A stretch of 64,000 nucleotides of DNA from contig NZ_QZWH01000001.1 in NCBI RefSeq assembly GCF_003601925.1, positions 62,001 through 126,000 of the forward strand. The letters run 5' to 3'. The DNA is from Buttiauxella izardii. GTDB lineage: Bacteria > Pseudomonadota > Gammaproteobacteria > Enterobacterales > Enterobacteriaceae. Each line of letters starts with the position of its first letter. Position 1 is the stretch's first letter. Position numbers and translations under genes: made by a program. The notes below the pieces were generated by a model, which saw only the letters and a list, made by a program, of their open reading frames with translations, did no database searches and was not told the DNA's origin. Shown piece after piece: positions 9,444 through 19,366 of this stretch.

Positions 9444-9796
9444 ATATACCTCTTTTTTTACATCCCACTATTAACAGGAATTTTGCAGGCGTCATGCCGT
9501 TGGCATTCACCTTTTAATTATTAGAAAGGGGGAAACGGCGGGTAATGTTCACTATCCTGGGCCATCAGGCAAGAGGTTTGCAATAATCTGTTACATTTAT
9601 CCTACGTGGAATAATGCTCCTGAAAGCAATTTGTTATTCAGCGTTAAATTTTATCAAAATGCGCTTTGGCGATTTTTTGTCTTTCATAAGAACAAAAATA
9701 ATAAAATTTAGTTATATATTCTGCTTTAAAGGCGAATGTCTAGTGATATGGGCGGGGTGTAAAGATTTGTGCAGGCTATTGTACTGCCTAAGTCGT

Positions 9797-9814
9797 GTAT
9801 TCATTGATGAATAC
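9797..9814. promoter_or_regulatory. 18-bp palindrome upstream of dtpA
   Basis: GTATTCAT (9797-9804) and ATGAATAC (9807-9814) are perfect inverted repeats with a 2-nt spacer. This is the size expected of a dimeric regulator site; I do not recognise the regulator. Confidence 0.4.
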
Positions 9815-9863
9815 GCGGTTATTTGTTTCATTTTGATGACGTAATTTTAACATCAGGTTATCA

Positions 9864-9881
9864 GTGTGATCTGCGTCACAT
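9864..9881. promoter_or_regulatory. CRP-type binding site
   Basis: TGTGA-TCTGCG-TCACA (9865-9880) matches the CRP consensus TGTGA-N6-TCACA in all ten core positions. It is about 420 bp upstream of dtpA and 180 bp beyond the end of nth, so the controlled promoter is unclear. Confidence 0.7.
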
Positions 9882-10027
9882 AGTTATGGAAAATTCTTAT
9901 CGTAAAAAAACGATTAACCTGTTCGGGTAATTATTCACCGCAGGATGTAAACGAAGCGGCGAGGTTTTGCAGAACAAAGCCATTGAATGAGGGCGAATTA
10001 AAGAGAGGAGGGAATACGCGTGGAATC

Positions 10028-10051
10028 CGCCTGCTACTCATACAGCAGGCG
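10028..10051 (-). terminator. Hairpin after nth
   Basis: CGCCTGCT (10028-10035) / AGCAGGCG (10044-10051), perfect 8-bp stem with an 8-nt loop just downstream of nth on the minus strand. No T tract follows, so it may stabilise the 3' end of the rsx-nth transcript more than terminate it. Confidence 0.45.
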
Positions 10052-10058
10052 AATGTAT

Positions 10059-10694
10059 TTAGAGTTCGACTTTCTCTTTGTACTCACAGAGATCTTCGAT
10101 GATGCATGAGCCACAGCGCGGCTTGCGGGCGATGCAAGTGTAGCGGCCATGCAGAATCAGCCAGTGGTGGCAATCAACCTTAAATTCTGCCGGAACCACT
10201 TTCAGCAGTTTTTCTTCGACCTGCTCAACATTCTTACCAGGCGCGAAGTTAGTGCGATTACATACACGGAAGATATGAGTGTCGACCGCAATAGTCGGCC
10301 AGCCAAAAGCCGTGTTAAGCACCACGTTTGCTGTTTTGCGACCGACGCCGGGTAACGCTTCCAAAGCTGCGCGGTCTTCCGGCACTTCGCCGTTATGCAA
10401 TTCAATCAGCATCCGGCAGGTCTTAATCACGTTCTCGGCCTTGCTGTTAAACAGGCCGATGGTTTTGATGTAAGACTTGATGCCATCCACACCAAGCTCC
10501 AGCATCGCTTGCGGTGTGTTCGCCACCGGATACAACTTTGCCGTCGCTTTATTCACGCTGACGTCCGTGGCCTGCGCTGAAAGCAACACGGCTATCAGTA
10601 ATTCAAACGGCGAGCTAAATTGCAGCTCAGTCGTGGGGTGCGGATTGTTATCACGCAGACGCGTGAGGATCTCTAGCCGTTTGCTCTTATTCAT
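10059..10694 (-). CDS. nth: Endonuclease III Nth
   Basis: 211 residues. A DNA glycosylase/AP lyase that removes oxidised pyrimidines. Helix-hairpin-helix LPGVGRKTANVVL (about 113-125) carries the catalytic Lys120, VDTHIFRVCNR (about 137-147) the catalytic Asp138, and the C-terminal C-X6-C-X2-C-X5-C pattern (CIARKPRCGSCIIEDLC) binds a [4Fe-4S] cluster. It overlaps rsxE by 1 bp (TAATG) and is the last gene of the rsx operon, an arrangement shared with E. coli. Confidence 0.96.
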   Translation of the reverse strand: MNKSKRLEILTRLRDNNPHPTTELQFSSPFELLIAVLLSAQATDVSVNKATAKLYPVANTPQAMLELGVDGIKSYIKTIGLFNSKAENVIKTCRMLIELHNGEVPEDRAALEALPGVGRKTANVVLNTAFGWPTIAVDTHIFRVCNRTNFAPGKNVEQVEEKLLKVVPAEFKVDCHHWLILHGRYTCIARKPRCGSCIIEDLCEYKEKVEL

Positions 10695-11380
10695 TACGCT
10701 TTCTCTGGAGTACCTTCCGTTGCAACAGCTTTCGCTGCGCGGCGCGTTTTCATTTTTTCATCAATAAGATATTTAACTGCCAGCATTAAGCCCAGGCCGA
10801 TAAACGCCCCCGGTGGCAACATCGCCAGCAGGAAAGGTGTGTCGGTATGGAACACTTCAATGCGTAAAACTTTTGCCCAACCGCCGAGCAAGGCATCGGC
10901 ACCGTCAAACAGCGTTCCGTTACCGATGATTTCACGCAACGAGCCTAATACAAACATCGCGCTGGTGGCCCCCATCCCGATGGCAAATCCATCGAGAGCG
11001 GCGAGCGGCACGCTGCTTTTGGCGGCAAACGCCTCGGCGCGGCCAATCACGATACAGTTGGTGACAATCAGCGGAATGAAAATCCCTAATGACTGATACA
11101 AACCGTAGGCATACGCGTTGATCAGCATCTGAACGGTGCTGACCACCGAGGCGATGATCATCACATAAATCGGGATACGAATTTCGGCAGGAACCCAGCG
11201 GCGTAGCGCAGACACGGCGCTGTTGGTGAGCACCAGAACCAGCGTTGTTGCAAGGCCAAGGCCTAGCGCGTTTGTCGCCGTGGAAGTGACCGCCAGCAGC
11301 GGGCACAGGCCCAGCAACTGCACCAGGGCGGAGTTATTCTTCCAAAGCCCCTGAACGACAATATCTTTTACTTCGCTCAT
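10694..11380 (-). CDS. rsxE: Electron transport complex subunit RsxE
   Basis: Integral membrane subunit of the Rsx/Rnf complex, which uses NADH and ion-motive force to reduce the [2Fe-2S] cluster of SoxR. 228 residues with six hydrophobic segments; [18 protein letters not shown] and [18 protein letters not shown] are the conserved Cys-bearing segments also found, mirrored, in RsxA. I start it at ATG 11380 ([10 protein letters not shown] as in E. coli), which overlaps the rsxG stop as ATGA; the longer frame has no support. Confidence 0.95.
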   Translation of the reverse strand: MSEVKDIVVQGLWKNNSALVQLLGLCPLLAVTSTATNALGLGLATTLVLVLTNSAVSALRRWVPAEIRIPIYVMIIASVVSTVQMLINAYAYGLYQSLGIFIPLIVTNCIVIGRAEAFAAKSSVPLAALDGFAIGMGATSAMFVLGSLREIIGNGTLFDGADALLGGWAKVLRIEVFHTDTPFLLAMLPPGAFIGLGLMLAVKYLIDEKMKTRRAAKAVATEGTPEKA

Positions 11381-12003
11381 GGCTGTGCTCCACAAACAGG
11401 TAAGTTATCCACTTGCGCGGGTAATGTTTTTGCGAACAATCCCGCACGTTTTACCGCATTGACAACCGCGCGTGGGGTAATGGTCGCACCGGTAAACTGG
11501 TCAAACTGACCGCCGTCTTTCTTCACTGCCCAACTAGGGTCATCATTGCCCTGAATGGTTTTACCAGCAAAATGGGTAATCCAGTCGCTCAGGCGAGTTT
11601 CGATTTTGTCACCCAGGCCCGGTGTTTCATGGTGTGCCGTCACACGCGAACCTAAAACTTTGCCGTTAAAATCAGCCGCGACGAGCAGCTGAATCGCCCC
11701 GGAATAGCCGTCGGGTGCGGTGGTTTCCATCACTACGGCAATGGGCTGTTGGCCTTTACGTGCCACATAAATATGGCGCTCGCCTTTGCCTAATGGTGAA
11801 TCGTTGACGACAACACAACTGGTCTGAATATTATTGTCGTAACTATCAGGACTAATAACCTGATCGAACAACAGCTTCTGCTGTGCGACGGCTTGCTGCT
11901 CGATGGTGTCTTTAGTTAACGCGTTAACCACTGCCGTTAGCCCGGTTGCCAGGGCGGCAAACAGCGCCAGAGTCACGCCATGTTTTTGCATTGTTTTCAG
12001 CAT
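11377..12003 (-). CDS. rsxG: Electron transport complex subunit RsxG
   Basis: 208 residues with an N-terminal membrane anchor (about 10-29) and a periplasmic FMN-binding domain. The covalent flavinylation motif S/T-G-A-T appears as [12 protein letters not shown] near residue 172-183, where the last Thr is linked to FMN by a phosphoester bond. It passes electrons within the Rsx/Rnf complex. It overlaps rsxE by 4 bp and follows rsxD with a 9-bp gap. Confidence 0.95.
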   Translation of the reverse strand: MLKTMQKHGVTLALFAALATGLTAVVNALTKDTIEQQAVAQQKLLFDQVISPDSYDNNIQTSCVVVNDSPLGKGERHIYVARKGQQPIAVVMETTAPDGYSGAIQLLVAADFNGKVLGSRVTAHHETPGLGDKIETRLSDWITHFAGKTIQGNDDPSWAVKKDGGQFDQFTGATITPRAVVNAVKRAGLFAKTLPAQVDNLPVCGAQP

Positions 12004-12012
12004 GACGATTCC

Positions 12013-13062
12013 TTAGCGATGCCCGTAAGCGCGAGGGCGGGTGTAGTAGTCAATCAGCGGCACGGTAATATTCGCCAGTAATACGGCGAACGCCACGCCA
12101 TCCGGATAACCGCCGTAGGTGCGAATCAGCCAAACCAATAAGCCTGCCAGTGCGCCAAAAATCAGGCGTCCACGATTGGTGGTTGAAGCGGTGACCGGAT
12201 CGGTAAGAATAAAGAACGCCCCGAGCATCGTTGCACCCGAGAACAGATGAATCAGCGGTGAGGCACACTTTTCCGGGGAGAACATCCAGCCCAGCGTGGA
12301 ACACACGGCTAATGCCAGCAGGAAGCTGACCGGAATATGCCAGCGAATCGTGCCTTTGATCAGCAGGAACAGGCCGCCTGCGAGAAACGCAAGGTTAACC
12401 CATTGCCAGCCGATTCCCGCCAGCACGCCAGTGTAAATCGGTTCTTGCAGCAAATCCGTCGCCGAATGCCCGGCACGTAAGCCCGTTTTAAAGGTGTCCA
12501 GCGGTGTGGCCTGACTAATGCCGTCGATGCCCATGCGCAACTGCGACATGGTGTCGCCCGCCACCGTCGTACCGGAGAAAATAGCGTGCAGCGAATCGGC
12601 AAAACCTGGCACCGTGGCGGCAAGCGTGTGTGGCGGCAGCCATGAAGTCATTTGTACCGGGAAAGCAATCAGCAACACCACATAACCGACCATCGCCGGG
12701 TTAAACGGGTTATGACCCAAACCGCCATACAATTGTTTTGCGATGATCACCGCAAACACCGTACCGAGAACAACCATCCACCACGGGGCAAACGGCGGGA
12801 TACTGATGCCCAGCAGCAGGCCGGTCAATGCGGCAGAATTATCGCCCAAAATTCGCAGCGGTTGTTTGCGCAGTTTCAGTACCAGCAGCTCTGCGGCGAC
12901 TGCCGTCAGAATACCTAATGCGATTTGCACCAGACTGCCCCAACCAAACCAGTACCACAGCATCGCCATTCCCGGCAAAGTGGCATAAGTCACCAGCAGC
13001 ATAATTCGCGATGTGCTGCGTTGGTTATGGGTATAGGGGGAACTTGCTATCTTAAAAACCAT
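12013..13062 (-). CDS. rsxD: Electron transport complex subunit RsxD
   Basis: 349 residues, multi-pass inner-membrane protein. [14 protein letters not shown] (about residues 180-193) is the flavinylation site in which a Thr carries covalent FMN, as in RnfD/NqrB. It starts one base before the end of rsxC with no gap. As part of the Rsx complex it contributes to electron transfer across the membrane and keeps SoxR reduced. Confidence 0.95.
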   Translation of the reverse strand: MVFKIASSPYTHNQRSTSRIMLLVTYATLPGMAMLWYWFGWGSLVQIALGILTAVAAELLVLKLRKQPLRILGDNSAALTGLLLGISIPPFAPWWMVVLGTVFAVIIAKQLYGGLGHNPFNPAMVGYVVLLIAFPVQMTSWLPPHTLAATVPGFADSLHAIFSGTTVAGDTMSQLRMGIDGISQATPLDTFKTGLRAGHSATDLLQEPIYTGVLAGIGWQWVNLAFLAGGLFLLIKGTIRWHIPVSFLLALAVCSTLGWMFSPEKCASPLIHLFSGATMLGAFFILTDPVTASTTNRGRLIFGALAGLLVWLIRTYGGYPDGVAFAVLLANITVPLIDYYTRPRAYGHR

Positions 13063-15021
13063 TTATTCCTCTGATGCCATCTGTTGCGCCGCTTTTCGTG
13101 CCTGAACTCGGGCAATCGCCGCAGCTACGGCGGCTTTACGCGGATCTTGTTCTTCAGCAGGTGTTTCTTCAGATTGTTGCTCGGCCTGCGCCGCTTTACG
13201 CGCTTTTGCACGAGCAATGGCGGCTTCGACCGCCGCTTTGCGCGGGTCAACCGTTTCAGTTTTAGCCACTTCGACAGGCGCTGCGGTTTCGCTGGATTGC
13301 GCCGCTTTACGCGCTTTTGCACGCGCAATAGCCGCTTCAACCGCTGCTTTACGCGGGTCAGCAACGCTGGCTTCAGATTGCGGTTCTGGTGTTTCTTTCT
13401 CAGCCTGACGTGCGCGCGCCTGTGCTTTACGGGCTTCACGCGCAGCAATCACTTGCTGGTTGTCTGGCAAAGTACCCGCTTTAATCACAATCGGTTCACT
13501 GCCCTGGGCATTCTTACTTTTCACCCGGGCAAGAGCGGCCTGAATCGCGTCATTGTCTTTGGTTGTTGGCTGAACCGCCGCCTGTTTGTGACGTTCAAGA
13601 CGTGCGGCTTTCTCGCGATCGAGTCGTGCCTGGCGCGCCTCGAAGCGAACTTTCGCTTCAGCCGTGCGTTTGGCTTCCAACTCGATTTCGCGGATCTCGG
13701 CCTTTTCCTGGCGGAAATACTGCACCAGCGGAATATTACTCGGGCAAACGTAGGCACAAGCGCCGCATTCGATGCAGTCTTTCAGGTTATGAGCCTGCGC
13801 CTTATCGTGCTGTTGCCCACGGCTGAACCAGTAAAGCTGCTGGGGTAATAAATCAGCAGGGCAGGAATCAGCACATGCGCTACAACGGATACAGCTCTGT
13901 TCTTCTTGTTGCTGGCCCATTTCACTGGCGGAAGGGGCCAGCAAGCAGTTAGTAATTTTGACGACCGGAACATCGAGCCACGGCAGGCTGAAGCCCATTA
14001 ACGGCCCGCCCATAATCACCTGTTGGTCATGTCCTGGGCGGAACCCGGCAAAATCCAACAAATGGCGAACTGGCGTACCTAAACGTGCCCAGACATTACC
14101 TGGTTGCTGAACCGCTCCGCCGGTTAACGTCACCACACGTTCGGTTAAAGGTTCACCGTCGATGATGGCGCGCTTGACGGCAAAAGCCGTGCCGACGTTT
14201 TGCATCAGCACGCCAATATCGGACGAACGACCACCTTGCGGAACTTGTTTCCCGGTCAAAATTTGCGTGAGCTGCTTGGCGCCACCGGAAGGATACTTCG
14301 TTGGGATCACGCGCAACTCAATGCCATGAGTATTGCACAGCACCGCACGCATCATCGAAATGGCCTGCGGTTTGTTATCTTCAATGCCGATTAACACGCG
14401 CTTGGGCTGCAAAACATGGGCAAGAATACGCACGCCATCGATGATTTGCGCGGCGCAATCCTGCATCAGGCGGTCATCGGCGGTAATATACGGCTCGCAT
14501 TCGGCGGCGTTGATGAGCAGCGTGTCGATTTTATCGCCACCACCGAGCAATTTATTGCCGGTCGGGAAACCCGCGCCGCCTAAACCGGCCACACCAAACT
14601 GATGAATACGCTCAATTAACTCTTCGCGGCTATGCAACGCATAATCATGCCAGCCATCGCGTTCGAACCATTTATCTTCGCCATCGGCTTCAATAATCAC
14701 GCTCAGTTCCGCCAGCGCCGAAGGATGGGCGGTGGATTGGGGTGCAATAGCCGTGATGGTGCCGGAAGTGGGAGCATGAACCGGCAACATACGACCGCGC
14801 CCGCGAGTCAAAGGTTGGCCGCGCAGCACGTAATCGCCAGCTTTCACGCACAGCTCGCCTTCAGCACCAATGTGCTGCTTCAACGGAATAACCAGTTTTT
14901 GTGGCAGAGGAACCTGGCGCAGCGGCGTGCCGTTTGACTGAGTTTTCATTTCGGGTGGATGAATGCCACCATCGAAATCCCAGATTTTATCTTTTTTGAA
15001 ACGGGTAAATAACTTAAGCAT
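13063..15021 (-). CDS. rsxC: Electron transport complex subunit RsxC
   Basis: 652 residues from ATG 15021 ([24 protein letters not shown]), which overlaps rsxB by 8 bp; an open frame continues 141 bp further upstream inside rsxB and is not used. The peripheral subunit that accepts electrons from NADH: flavin/NADH-binding region with [13 protein letters not shown], then two [4Fe-4S] motifs, [12 protein letters not shown] and [12 protein letters not shown] (around residues 377 and 418). The C-terminus is a charged Ala/Lys/Arg-rich tail with three imperfect copies of a 21-residue unit. E. coli RsxC is about 740 residues; the shortfall is in this repeat tail. Confidence 0.95.
   Translation of the reverse strand: MLKLFTRFKKDKIWDFDGGIHPPEMKTQSNGTPLRQVPLPQKLVIPLKQHIGAEGELCVKAGDYVLRGQPLTRGRGRMLPVHAPTSGTITAIAPQSTAHPSALAELSVIIEADGEDKWFERDGWHDYALHSREELIERIHQFGVAGLGGAGFPTGNKLLGGGDKIDTLLINAAECEPYITADDRLMQDCAAQIIDGVRILAHVLQPKRVLIGIEDNKPQAISMMRAVLCNTHGIELRVIPTKYPSGGAKQLTQILTGKQVPQGGRSSDIGVLMQNVGTAFAVKRAIIDGEPLTERVVTLTGGAVQQPGNVWARLGTPVRHLLDFAGFRPGHDQQVIMGGPLMGFSLPWLDVPVVKITNCLLAPSASEMGQQQEEQSCIRCSACADSCPADLLPQQLYWFSRGQQHDKAQAHNLKDCIECGACAYVCPSNIPLVQYFRQEKAEIREIELEAKRTAEAKVRFEARQARLDREKAARLERHKQAAVQPTTKDNDAIQAALARVKSKNAQGSEPIVIKAGTLPDNQQVIAAREARKAQARARQAEKETPEPQSEASVADPRKAAVEAAIARAKARKAAQSSETAAPVEVAKTETVDPRKAAVEAAIARAKARKAAQAEQQSEETPAEEQDPRKAAVAAAIARVQARKAAQQMASEE
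13084..13359 (-). repeat. Three 63-bp tandem-type repeats in rsxC
   Basis: Copies at 13297-13359, 13186-13248 and 13084-13146 each encode DPRKAAVxAAIARxxARKAAQ (21 residues), separated by 42-48 bp Glu/Thr-rich linkers. The two upstream copies encode the same peptide; the last differs at three residues. Such coding repeats commonly vary in number between strains. Confidence 0.9.
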
Positions 15022-15592
15022 TTTGCTCCACCGGAATGAGTCTAACCGGGATGGTTTGCAGATCCCACTTCCAGCTTTCTGTGGTGGTTTCGACCGGGCG
15101 CAGCTCAATGCAGCGCGTAGGGCACGGGTCGACACATAAATTGCATCCGGTGCAAAGGTCACTGATTACGGTATGCATGGCGCGGGTGGCACCGACAATG
15201 GCATCCACCGGGCAGGCCTGGATGCACTTGGTGCAGCCAATGCAATTGGGTTCGTCGATAACCGCCAGCATGCGCACGGGTTCTTGCGCTTGGGCGTCGC
15301 CTTCAATAGGTTGCGGGTCGACATTTAATAAGGTGGCTATTTTGTGCATCACGGCTTCGCCGCCAGGAGCGCACAAGTTGATTTTTGCGCCCTGATTTCC
15401 GACAGCTTCCGCATACGGGCGGCAGCCTGGATAACCACATTGCCCGCATTGGCTCTGCGGCAGCAGTTCGTCCAGTTTATCGACAATCGGGTCTTCTTCG
15501 ACGCGAAAACGACGCGAGGCATACCCGAGGATCAACCCGAAGACCAGACCCAACAGGCCCAGCGCAATAACAGCAATCCAAATGGTACTCAT
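15014..15592 (-). CDS. rsxB: Electron transport complex ferredoxin RsxB
   Basis: 192 residues with an N-terminal membrane segment (about 5-25), a Fe-S domain with [15 protein letters not shown] (about 48-62), and two [4Fe-4S] ferredoxin motifs, [12 protein letters not shown] (about 117-128) and [12 protein letters not shown] (about 147-158). It carries electrons from RsxC toward SoxR. Its start overlaps the rsxA stop by 1 bp (TGATG). Confidence 0.95.
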   Translation of the reverse strand: MSTIWIAVIALGLLGLVFGLILGYASRRFRVEEDPIVDKLDELLPQSQCGQCGYPGCRPYAEAVGNQGAKINLCAPGGEAVMHKIATLLNVDPQPIEGDAQAQEPVRMLAVIDEPNCIGCTKCIQACPVDAIVGATRAMHTVISDLCTGCNLCVDPCPTRCIELRPVETTTESWKWDLQTIPVRLIPVEQNA

Positions 15593-16173
15593 CAGAACTT
15601 CACCAACCCGCTAAAGCCCATAGAGGCCAGAGACATCAAGCCAGCGGTGATCAGTGCAATGGCATTCCCACGGAAGGGGGCGGGCACATCGGCAACCGCT
15701 AAACGCTCGCGAATCGCTGCAAACAACACCATCACCAGCGAGAAACCCACGGCGGCAGAAAAACCATACAGCGCTGATTGCAGGAAGTTATGGCCGAGAT
15801 TGATATTGAGCAATGCCACGCCGAGCACCGCGCAGTTGGTGGTAATCAGCGGTAAAAAGATGCCCAACAGGCGATAAAGGGCCGGGCTGGTTTTGCGCAC
15901 CACCATTTCGGTAAATTGCACAACCACGGCAATCACCAGGATAAACGCCAGCGTGCGCAAATAGACCAGGTCAAGAGGAATAAGGATCAACTCGTTGACC
16001 AGCCATGCGCAAATAGACGCCAGCGTCAGTACGAAAGTGGTCGCCAGCCCCATGCCGATGGCCGTTTCCAGTTTTTTGGAAACACCCATAAACGGACACA
16101 GGCCAAGAAACTTCACTAATACGAAGTTATTGACCAGCACCGTACCCACAAAGAGCAGCAAATAATCTGTCAT
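15592..16173 (-). CDS. rsxA: Electron transport complex subunit RsxA
   Basis: 193 residues from ATG 16173 ([32 protein letters not shown]), the E. coli length; a start six codons earlier is possible but unsupported. Six membrane segments, with LGLCPFMG and [16 protein letters not shown] carrying the Cys pair that binds an intramembrane Fe-S centre in Rnf complexes. First gene of the six-gene rsxABCDGE operon that continues into nth. Confidence 0.95.
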   Translation of the reverse strand: MTDYLLLFVGTVLVNNFVLVKFLGLCPFMGVSKKLETAIGMGLATTFVLTLASICAWLVNELILIPLDLVYLRTLAFILVIAVVVQFTEMVVRKTSPALYRLLGIFLPLITTNCAVLGVALLNINLGHNFLQSALYGFSAAVGFSLVMVLFAAIRERLAVADVPAPFRGNAIALITAGLMSLASMGFSGLVKF

Positions 16174-16262
16174 GAATAAGACCTGAAACAAAAAAAGCCG
16201 CCTATTATCGTCTAACGGACCGATGACGACAACTGGGCGTTTATAAGGTTATTACGGCGAAA

Positions 16263-16715
16263 CTACGGGTTGATAAATGTCTGCTTCACGCGCTGCGAAC
16301 GCTTAAGGTACGGAACCAGCAAAGCGGCAGCCAACAGTGGGAACATTAACTGGCGCAATGCCAGATCATCACTCACCGGGGAAAACGCGAAGGCTTTAAT
16401 CGCCAACAACACCGACAACAATAACCAAAGAATATAATGACGTACCACATTCTTACGACGTTTGAAGAAAGCGATAGTCAACCACACGGTATAACCCCAC
16501 ATCGCGATAGCACAGGCAATCGAGGTGTACCAAAAGATCACCATTTTGGGGCCTTGCGCGCTCATAAGTCGATGGCTTTCTGGCGAGATGAGCATCATAA
16601 GATAAATGGCGACCGCAATACTGCTGCTGAGTAAGGTCATCAGAAGCCAGGCGAGAGGGGCAAGAAGCCAGCCTGCAATGCGGGGTGCTGGAGCAGAAAC
16701 TTGCGTTGTCGTCAT
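16263..16715 (-). CDS. ydgK: YdgK, DUF2569 inner-membrane protein
   Basis: 150 residues with four hydrophobic segments (about 14-40, 62-84, 93-112, 120-136) and the N-terminal PAPRIAGWLLAPLAWLL typical of the DUF2569 family. Matches E. coli YdgK, which occupies the same place between cnu and rsxA. No biochemical function is known to me. Confidence 0.88.
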   Translation of the reverse strand: MTTTQVSAPAPRIAGWLLAPLAWLLMTLLSSSIAVAIYLMMLISPESHRLMSAQGPKMVIFWYTSIACAIAMWGYTVWLTIAFFKRRKNVVRHYILWLLLSVLLAIKAFAFSPVSDDLALRQLMFPLLAAALLVPYLKRSQRVKQTFINP

Positions 16716-16743
16716 GTTACCTCCCGAAAAAGAATGAGACTTT

Positions 16744-16762
16744 CCTTATGAGATTCATAAGG
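16744..16762. repeat. Perfect inverted repeat upstream of ydgK
   Basis: CCTTATGA (16744-16751) / TCATAAGG (16755-16762) with a 3-nt spacer, 29 bp before the ydgK start. It could be an operator or the base of a cnu 3' hairpin; no T tract follows on the minus strand. Confidence 0.4.
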
Positions 16763-16809
16763 CGGGAGGATTATAAGGTTTTTTTAACGCTTTGCTACCG
16801 CAAGCTGCG

Positions 16810-17025
16810 CTAGACGACATAACGCCAGACGGATTTTGGCACGCGCCCCAAATCAAAAAGACGGCCACCAGAAACTAATTCCGCCCGACGGTGATCGGCG
16901 GCACGATACATATTCATTAATTCATTATCATCAGTCAGGGTGTAATTAAGATGGTCGAACAGTTTTTCCAGACTTTCGGAGGAACTAATTTTGCGAAATT
17001 TCATTAAATAATCGAGAGCGGTCAT
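16810..17025 (-). CDS. cnu: OriC-binding nucleoid-associated protein Cnu
   Basis: 71 residues, Hha/YmoA family (also ydgT). [32 protein letters not shown] and the C-terminal [18 protein letters not shown] closely follow E. coli Cnu. The protein has no DNA-binding domain of its own; it binds the H-NS oligomerisation domain and tunes silencing of horizontally acquired genes. The small blr gene that adjoins cnu in E. coli is not seen in the 281 bp upstream. Confidence 0.95.
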   Translation of the reverse strand: MTALDYLMKFRKISSSESLEKLFDHLNYTLTDDNELMNMYRAADHRRAELVSGGRLFDLGRVPKSVWRYVV

Positions 17026-17306
17026 GAGAGGCAGTCATCCATGCAAAGAGAGATAAATGGGGGTACGCTGTGCATCTAATTTGCATGAATAATAAACGGA
17101 AATGAACGCAGACAGTGCAAGAAATAGCGTGATATTGACTTTTTAGGAGTTTTCATTAACACATTGAGGCGGCTTGAGTATCCCGGGAATGCCGAATTTA
17201 CTGGTGATGGGGAAGTGTGCAACTCAATCGCAACAATATAATTACCTGTTGTTACAATTGCCGGGATGGTGTCAAAATAGGCCGTCCAAAATTATGAGGA
17301 AAACAA

Positions 17307-18347
17307 ATGAGTGATAACATTCGTGTCGGACTAATCGGCTATGGTTACGCCAGTAAGACTTTTCATGCACCCTTAATTGTGGGCACGCCTGGCATGGTTC
17401 TGGCCGGTGTTTCCAGCAGTGATGCCACGAAAGTTCATGCTGACTGGCCAAACATGCCGGTAGTCTCTGATCCTCATCATCTGTTCAACGATCCTAATAT
17501 CGACTTAATTGTCATTCCAACGCCAAACGACACCCACTTCCCGCTGGCAAAAGCGGCGCTGGAAGCCGGTAAACATGTCGTTGTCGACAAGCCGTTTACC
17601 GTGACGTTGTCACAAGCGCGTGAGCTGGACGCGTTGGCGAAAAGCTGCGGCCTGTTGCTTTCGGTGTTCCACAACCGCCGCTGGGACAGTGACTTCTTAA
17701 CTCTGAAAGCGCTGCTGGCAGACGGTACGCTGGGCGAAGTGGCTTATTTTGAATCGCATTTTGACCGTTATCGCCCGCAGGTACGTAACCGCTGGCGCGA
17801 GCAGGCGGGCGTCGGGAGTGGGATCTGGTACGACTTAGGCCCGCATCTTATTGACCAGGCGTTGAATCTCTTCGGTCTGCCCGTCAGCCTGACGGTGGAT
17901 TTAGGCCAGTTGCGTCCAGGCGCGCAGGCCACGGATTACTTCCATGCGGTGCTGGCGTATCCACAACGTCGTGTTGTGTTACATGGCACGTTGCTGGCTG
18001 CGGCTGAAACGGCACGTTACATCGTGCACGGTGCGCGTGGTAGCTACATCAAATATGGCCTCGATCCGCAGGAAGACCGCCTGAAATCAGGCGAGCGTTT
18101 GCCGCAGGAAGACTGGGGTTACGATATGCGCGATGGCGTGTTAACGCTGGCGCAGGGCGACGTGATGGCGGAACAAACCTTGCTGACGGTGCCGGGGAAT
18201 TATCCGGCGTATTACGCGGCGATTCGTGATGCACTGACAGGCCACGGGGAAAACCCGGTTCCGGCGGCGCAGGCGATTCAGGTGATGGAAATGATTGAGC
18301 TGGGCATGGAATCCGCAAAACACCGCGCCACGCTAAACCTGGCGTAA
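17307..18347 (+). CDS. ydgJ: YdgJ, Gfo/Idh/MocA-family oxidoreductase
   Basis: 346 residues. N-terminal Rossmann fold with VGLIGYGYASKTFHAP (residues 7-22), the conserved GKHVVVDKPFTVT (about 88-100) whose Lys is part of the catalytic EKP motif (here DKP), and a C-terminal alpha/beta domain with GIWYDLGPHLIDQAL (about 172-186). An NAD(P)-dependent dehydrogenase of unidentified, probably sugar-like, substrate. The start has GAGG 8 nt upstream. Followed by a strong terminator shared with speG. Confidence 0.92.
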   Translation: MSDNIRVGLIGYGYASKTFHAPLIVGTPGMVLAGVSSSDATKVHADWPNMPVVSDPHHLFNDPNIDLIVIPTPNDTHFPLAKAALEAGKHVVVDKPFTVTLSQARELDALAKSCGLLLSVFHNRRWDSDFLTLKALLADGTLGEVAYFESHFDRYRPQVRNRWREQAGVGSGIWYDLGPHLIDQALNLFGLPVSLTVDLGQLRPGAQATDYFHAVLAYPQRRVVLHGTLLAAAETARYIVHGARGSYIKYGLDPQEDRLKSGERLPQEDWGYDMRDGVLTLAQGDVMAEQTLLTVPGNYPAYYAAIRDALTGHGENPVPAAQAIQVMEMIELGMESAKHRATLNLA

Positions 18348-18357
18348 CGTCCACCAG

Positions 18358-18392
18358 ACCCTATCACTACGGCAGTTTAAGAGTGATAGGGT
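18358..18392. terminator. Bidirectional terminator between ydgJ and speG
   Basis: Perfect 11-bp inverted repeat ACCCTATCACT (18358-18368) / AGTGATAGGGT (18382-18392) with a 13-nt loop, between convergent genes; a short T-rich tail follows on the plus strand. Confidence 0.75.
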
Positions 18393-18397
18393 TTCGG

Positions 18398-18955
18398 TTA
18401 CTGCGCCGTCGGTTTTAAAATATTCCCCGCAGTTTTGTGTTCTGCCAGATATTGATGCTGGAAAATACACATCCGAATCGTGTTGCGATATTCACCATTA
18501 ATAAAGAACTCGTGGATTAACTCACCTTCCACCATAAAGCCCAGCTTCTTATAGATGTGCACGGCTTTTTCATTCTCTTTATCAACAATCAAATACAGCT
18601 TATACAGATTGAGCACCATAAAGCCGTAATCCATCGCAAGCTTAGCAGCGCGCGAGGCCAGACCTTTGCCCTGATAATCTGGCGAAATGATTATCTGGAA
18701 TTCAGCACGGCGGTGAACATGGTTAATTTCTACCAGTTCAACCAGACCTGCCTTTTCACCATTGCATTCAATAACAAAGCGGCGCTCGCTTTGGTCATGA
18801 ATATGCTTGTCATAAAGATCGGACAGCTCGACAAAGGCCTCGTAAGGCTCTTCGAACCAATAGCGCATCACGCTGGCGTTATTATCGAGTTGGTGAACAA
18901 AACGCAGATCTTCACGCTCAAGAGGGCGAAGCTTAATGGGAAGTTCCTGGCTCAT
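18398..18955 (-). CDS. speG: Spermidine N1-acetyltransferase SpeG
   Basis: 185 residues, GNAT family. Acetylates spermidine (and spermine) with acetyl-CoA to limit polyamine toxicity. [28 protein letters not shown] at the N-terminus contains the allosteric polyamine-site residues, and [20 protein letters not shown] (about 88-107) is the acetyl-CoA-binding Q/RxxGxG/A motif. ATG 18955 is chosen because AAGGAA lies 5 nt upstream; an upstream TTG extension overlaps that site. Same neighbours as in E. coli (ynfB upstream). Confidence 0.95.
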   Translation of the reverse strand: MSQELPIKLRPLEREDLRFVHQLDNNASVMRYWFEEPYEAFVELSDLYDKHIHDQSERRFVIECNGEKAGLVELVEINHVHRRAEFQIIISPDYQGKGLASRAAKLAMDYGFMVLNLYKLYLIVDKENEKAVHIYKKLGFMVEGELIHEFFINGEYRNTIRMCIFQHQYLAEHKTAGNILKPTAQ

Positions 18956-19018
18956 TTGAATTCCTTTCAAAATGCATAAGGCTTCTCTTAAGAAGCCTTA
19001 TTGATTAACGACGCGCAG

Positions 19019-19366
19019 TTATGGAGCAACAGTACGGCCTGTACGGCGGTCAAGGCAACGCAGGGTATTCGGTTCCCAATAGGCGTTGACGTTGGCGCTT
19101 TTCTGGCAATTGTCCTGAGCATCAAAAGCGGTGTCAGTTTTGTCCCACTCTTTTTCAGCACGTTTGTTCACTTTCTGGCGCAGAGAGCGAGTGTCATTCC
19201 ATTGCTCTTTGTCCATCGCCGCATCCTGGCGAGTTTGCGCATTGTCGCCCGACTCAATAATCAGCTTATTAGTCTGAGCCTGAGCGGGTTGAACAAACGC
19301 AAATGCACTCAGCAACAATGCCAGTGGCATTGCCACAGACAGACGTTTGCGAAGGATTGTGTTCAT
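19019..19366 (-). CDS. ynfB: YnfB, UPF0482 periplasmic protein
   Basis: 115 residues with a Sec signal peptide ending AQAQ (cleavage about 30/31). The mature part [35 protein letters not shown], split by conserved polar stretches, and the C-terminal [18 protein letters not shown] match E. coli YnfB. Two Cys near the C-terminus may form a disulfide. Function unknown. Confidence 0.92.
   Translation of the reverse strand: MNTILRKRLSVAMPLALLLSAFAFVQPAQAQTNKLIIESGDNAQTRQDAAMDKEQWNDTRSLRQKVNKRAEKEWDKTDTAFDAQDNCQKSANVNAYWEPNTLRCLDRRTGRTVAP

Larger units (their letters stand above)
9444..10058. other. 615-bp intergenic region between nth and dtpA
   Basis: AT-rich. The only open frame of any size (about 9614-9844, plus) has no family resemblance and no ribosome-binding site, so I do not call it. 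The region holds a perfect palindrome (9797-9814), a near-ideal CRP site (9864-9881) and a weak hairpin by the nth stop codon. It presumably carries the dtpA promoter and leader; an unannotated small RNA is possible but no rho-independent terminator for one is visible. Confidence 0.6.

Noticed and set aside
9614-9844. 76-codon open frame on the plus strand in the nth-dtpA gap
   Set aside because: AT-rich, no ribosome-binding site, no recognisable motif; not called as a gene.
13084-13848. 254-codon open frame rich in Arg and Phe on the plus strand
   Set aside because: Complement of the Ala/Lys repeat tail of rsxC.
15022-15162. 47-codon N-terminal extension of rsxC
   Set aside because: Lies inside rsxB, has no ribosome-binding site, and the E. 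coli start corresponds to 15021.
17026-17306. Search for blr, the small gene next to cnu in E. coli
   Set aside because: No frame resembling the Blr membrane peptide was found on either strand.
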